From Pelagibius litoralis (GTDB lineage: Bacteria > Pseudomonadota > Alphaproteobacteria > Kiloniellales > DSM-21159), in assembly GCA_029287455.1 (NCBI GenBank), contig JARFRB010000063.1, positions 1 through 42,686 of the forward strand: 42,686 nucleotides of DNA, written 5' to 3'. The number at the start of each line of letters is the position of its first letter. Positions within the stretch are counted from its first letter, which is position 1. Positions 40,880 through 42,686 of this stretch are shown here, piece after piece. The position numbers were made by a program, and so were the translations under genes. The notes below the pieces were generated by a model. That model saw only the letters and a program-made list of their open reading frames with translations, was not told the DNA's origin and ran no database searches.

Positions 40880-42453
40880 AACCACCACCGCTCGATGGCG
40901 CGGAAGCCATCCATGGTCCAGTTCGCCCCGACTTGCTCGGGGTGCGCCACCTTGTCCGTGTGGGCCATGACGTAGCTTGCGAACATGGGCACCACGACGC
41001 CACCTTCGTTGCTCACAATGCCTTGCATTTCCTCGTACATGGCGCGGCGCTTAGCTTCGTCGAGTTCCGAGCGGGCCTCGAGCAGAAGCTTGTTAAAGCG
41101 CTCGTGCTCCCAGAAGCTGTCATTCCAGGCCGCCCCCGAGGCGTAAGCGGTTGAGAACATCCAATCCTCAGTGGGCCTGCCACCCCAGTAGACGGCCGAC
41201 CAGGGCTTCACCATCCAGACGTCGGACCAGTAGCCGTCATTGGGCTCGCGCGCCACCTCGATGTTGATGCCGGCGGGCGCGGCTTTTTCGGAATAGAGAA
41301 CCGCCGCGTCCACCGCACCGCCGAAAGCGGCGTCGGCGGCGCTGAGGGTCACGTCCAGGGACGATAAGCCAGCCTCCTTGAGGTGGAATTTCGCCTTATC
41401 CGGGTCGTAGCTATGTTGCTCCAGGTCTTTGGCGAAATAGCGGTTTGAGCGGCCGATGGGATGGTCGTTTCCAACTTCCCCATAGCCGTTCAGGATTTTG
41501 TCGACGAGCTCTTGTCGGTCGATGGCGTACTTCAGCGCCAGCCGCACGTTATTGTCGTTGAAGGGCGCCACACGGGTATCCATCGCGAAGGTGTAGTGCT
41601 GCGTGCCTGTGGTCGGCAAAACAACGATGCCCGGCGCGCGCTTCAACAAATGGACGGTGTTGAGGTCCACGCGGTCAATCATATCTACTTCACCGGTGAT
41701 GAGCGCGTTTTGACGGGCCGCCGGATCGACAATCGTAAGCATTTCGGCGGATTCGAAGTGCGCGCGGCCATCCTTCCAGTAGTTGGGATTGCGCTTCATC
41801 GTTGCGCGAACGCCAGGTTCATAGGCGTCGACGACATAGGCACCACATCCGTCGCTCGTGGTGACGTCGATCTTCCCATCGCTCGAGGGCATGATCGGCA
41901 GGTGGTAGTCGGACATTATGAAGGGGAAGTCGGCATTGCCCGCTTCCAGGGTGATCACCACCACATTCGCGCCATCGGCCTTCATGTCGGAGATCGCCTC
42001 GACGATCGGCTTGGCGGCAGACTTACTGTCCTCACCGCGATGGTAGTCCAAAGAAGCGACTACGTCGTCGGCAGTGACAGATTTGCCGCTGTGATAGGCA
42101 AGGCCGTCGCGGATCTTAAACGTCCAGACCTTTGCGTCCGGCGAGGCTTCCCAGCTTTCTGCCACTTCTCCGACAAGTGAACCGTCGGCGGCAATCTCGG
42201 TGAGGTTGCCATGCCGCGCCGTGGCAAATACCTGAACGAATGCGTTATCCCAGGTCGCTGGATCGTAACTGTCGGTCGTGTTGCCATGGCCCATGGCGAC
42301 CCTGAAGTGTCCGCCGGATTTTGGCTGCGCCTTGGCCGCACGCATTGAAAGCGGCCCAACCAGTGCCGCCGCGCCAACCGCTGCCGTGCCCTGAAGCACT
42401 TTACGGCGCGAAACTCCCGTCAGACCCGTACGCTTAGTTTCTATTGTCTTCAT
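40873..42453 (-). CDS. ABC transporter substrate-binding protein (family 5, Tat-exported)
   Basis: A 526-residue periplasmic binding protein of the DppA/OppA family (SBP_bac_5). The leader carries a twin-arginine signal: GVSRRKVLQGTAAVGAAALV, with cleavage near AKAQ at about residue 45, so it is exported folded. The mature start GGHFRVAMGHGNTTDSYDPA and the later VRLALKYAIDRQELVDKILN are family features. The start at 42453 (MKTIETKRTGLTG) is chosen since GAGGA lies 8 nt upstream; the open frame to 42516 is a non-family extension. It is the first gene of the transporter operon. The ligand is unproven; a quaternary amine is inferred from context. Confidence 0.9.
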   Translation of the reverse strand: MKTIETKRTGLTGVSRRKVLQGTAAVGAAALVGPLSMRAAKAQPKSGGHFRVAMGHGNTTDSYDPATWDNAFVQVFATARHGNLTEIAADGSLVGEVAESWEASPDAKVWTFKIRDGLAYHSGKSVTADDVVASLDYHRGEDSKSAAKPIVEAISDMKADGANVVVITLEAGNADFPFIMSDYHLPIMPSSDGKIDVTTSDGCGAYVVDAYEPGVRATMKRNPNYWKDGRAHFESAEMLTIVDPAARQNALITGEVDMIDRVDLNTVHLLKRAPGIVVLPTTGTQHYTFAMDTRVAPFNDNNVRLALKYAIDRQELVDKILNGYGEVGNDHPIGRSNRYFAKDLEQHSYDPDKAKFHLKEAGLSSLDVTLSAADAAFGGAVDAAVLYSEKAAPAGINIEVAREPNDGYWSDVWMVKPWSAVYWGGRPTEDWMFSTAYASGAAWNDSFWEHERFNKLLLEARSELDEAKRRAMYEEMQGIVSNEGGVVVPMFASYVMAHTDKVAHPEQVGANWTMDGFRAIERWWFA

Positions 42454-42668
42454 ATCCCTGTCCTCGCTTGTTTCTTGATTCTTTCGGGCGTCCGGTAGGA
42501 AACCTACCCTATTCACCTAACCTGCCTCGAAAGCGCGCGAGGCGCAATCGGCTTGCGGCGCGGGCGGTAGCCTCGACATGGGCGATCACGTTTGCGCTAG
42601 GCTGTTCAAACGGGCTGCCACGCGCCCTATCTGCCGTGGTGAGACCTAAGTAAGCGAAGGGAAATTCG
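42454..42668. promoter_or_regulatory. Upstream region of the ABC operon
   Basis: A 215-bp gap between the minus-strand binding-protein gene and a possible plus-strand gene at the edge. It should hold divergent promoters, but I see no clear boxes or operators in it. Confidence 0.35.
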
Positions 42669-42686
42669 ATGACCCGATTGACGAGG
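42669..42686 (+). CDS. Possible start of a plus-strand gene, cut by the window edge
   Basis: ATG at 42669 opens a frame (MTRLTR) that runs off the window. AAGGGAA is 6 nt upstream, a good ribosome site, and a divergent gene is expected opposite a transporter operon. Only six codons are visible, so no function can be given. Confidence 0.35.

Overview
The window comes from a GC-rich (by eye about 63%) alphaproteobacterium, most likely a marine or halotolerant Rhodospirillales/Rhodobacterales-type heterotroph. This rests on the osmolyte-catabolism gene set, the high coding density and the protein sequence character, not on any phylogenetic marker. Bases 1-39 are not genomic: they are a Nextera/Tn5 library adapter left at a contig edge.

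Almost every gene concerns uptake or breakdown of nitrogen-containing osmolytes and methylated amines. From left to right: (i) 40-1836, the end of an ectoine degradation operon (doeB partial, doeA), divergent from an ammonium/methylammonium transporter gene followed by a 59-residue single-membrane-span protein (2128-3721). (ii) 3757-19556, thirteen genes all on the minus strand, read from high to low coordinates: gmaS, mgsA, mgsB, mgsC, an unknown 137-aa protein, a nitrilase-fold amidase, an unknown 195-aa protein, tmm, tmoX, tmoV, tmoW, tdm and a FAD oxidoreductase. Together they import TMAO, oxidise TMA to TMAO, demethylate TMAO to dimethylamine, and feed methylamine into the N-methylglutamate pathway. 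(iii) 19878-22531, a GntR/FadR regulator, a large palindromic repeat, a class I glutamine amidotransferase and a GlxA/GbdR-type AraC regulator. (iv) 22615-27703, mgdABCD, the four-subunit N-methylglutamate dehydrogenase that closes the pathway by returning glutamate and releasing the methyl group as a C1 unit. (v) 27970-33215, a CmcJ/NvfI-like oxygenase, a three-gene HcnCAB-like flavin/iron-sulfur dehydrogenase of unknown substrate, and an MFS transporter. (vi) 33432-42453, an NHL beta-propeller secreted protein, gamma-butyrobetaine hydroxylase, a dehydrocarnitine cleavage enzyme (BKACE/CdhC), an SDR dehydrogenase and a four-gene peptide-type ABC transporter, which together look like a gamma-butyrobetaine/carnitine-to-betaine module. 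A further plus-strand gene may start at the right edge.

The core pathways (ectoine hydrolysis, Tmm/Tdm/TmoXVW, GmaS/Mgs/Mgd, BBOX/BKACE) are known families and assigned with high confidence. The less explained parts are: the dimethylamine-to-methylamine step, for which no DmmDABC genes are present and a FAD oxidoreductase translationally coupled to tdm is the candidate; two unrecognised proteins and an amidase embedded in the TMAO/methylamine locus; the tiny membrane protein behind amt; an apparent internal duplication in Tdm; a missing classical carnitine dehydrogenase that the SDR may replace; and the orphan CmcJ plus HcnCAB set.
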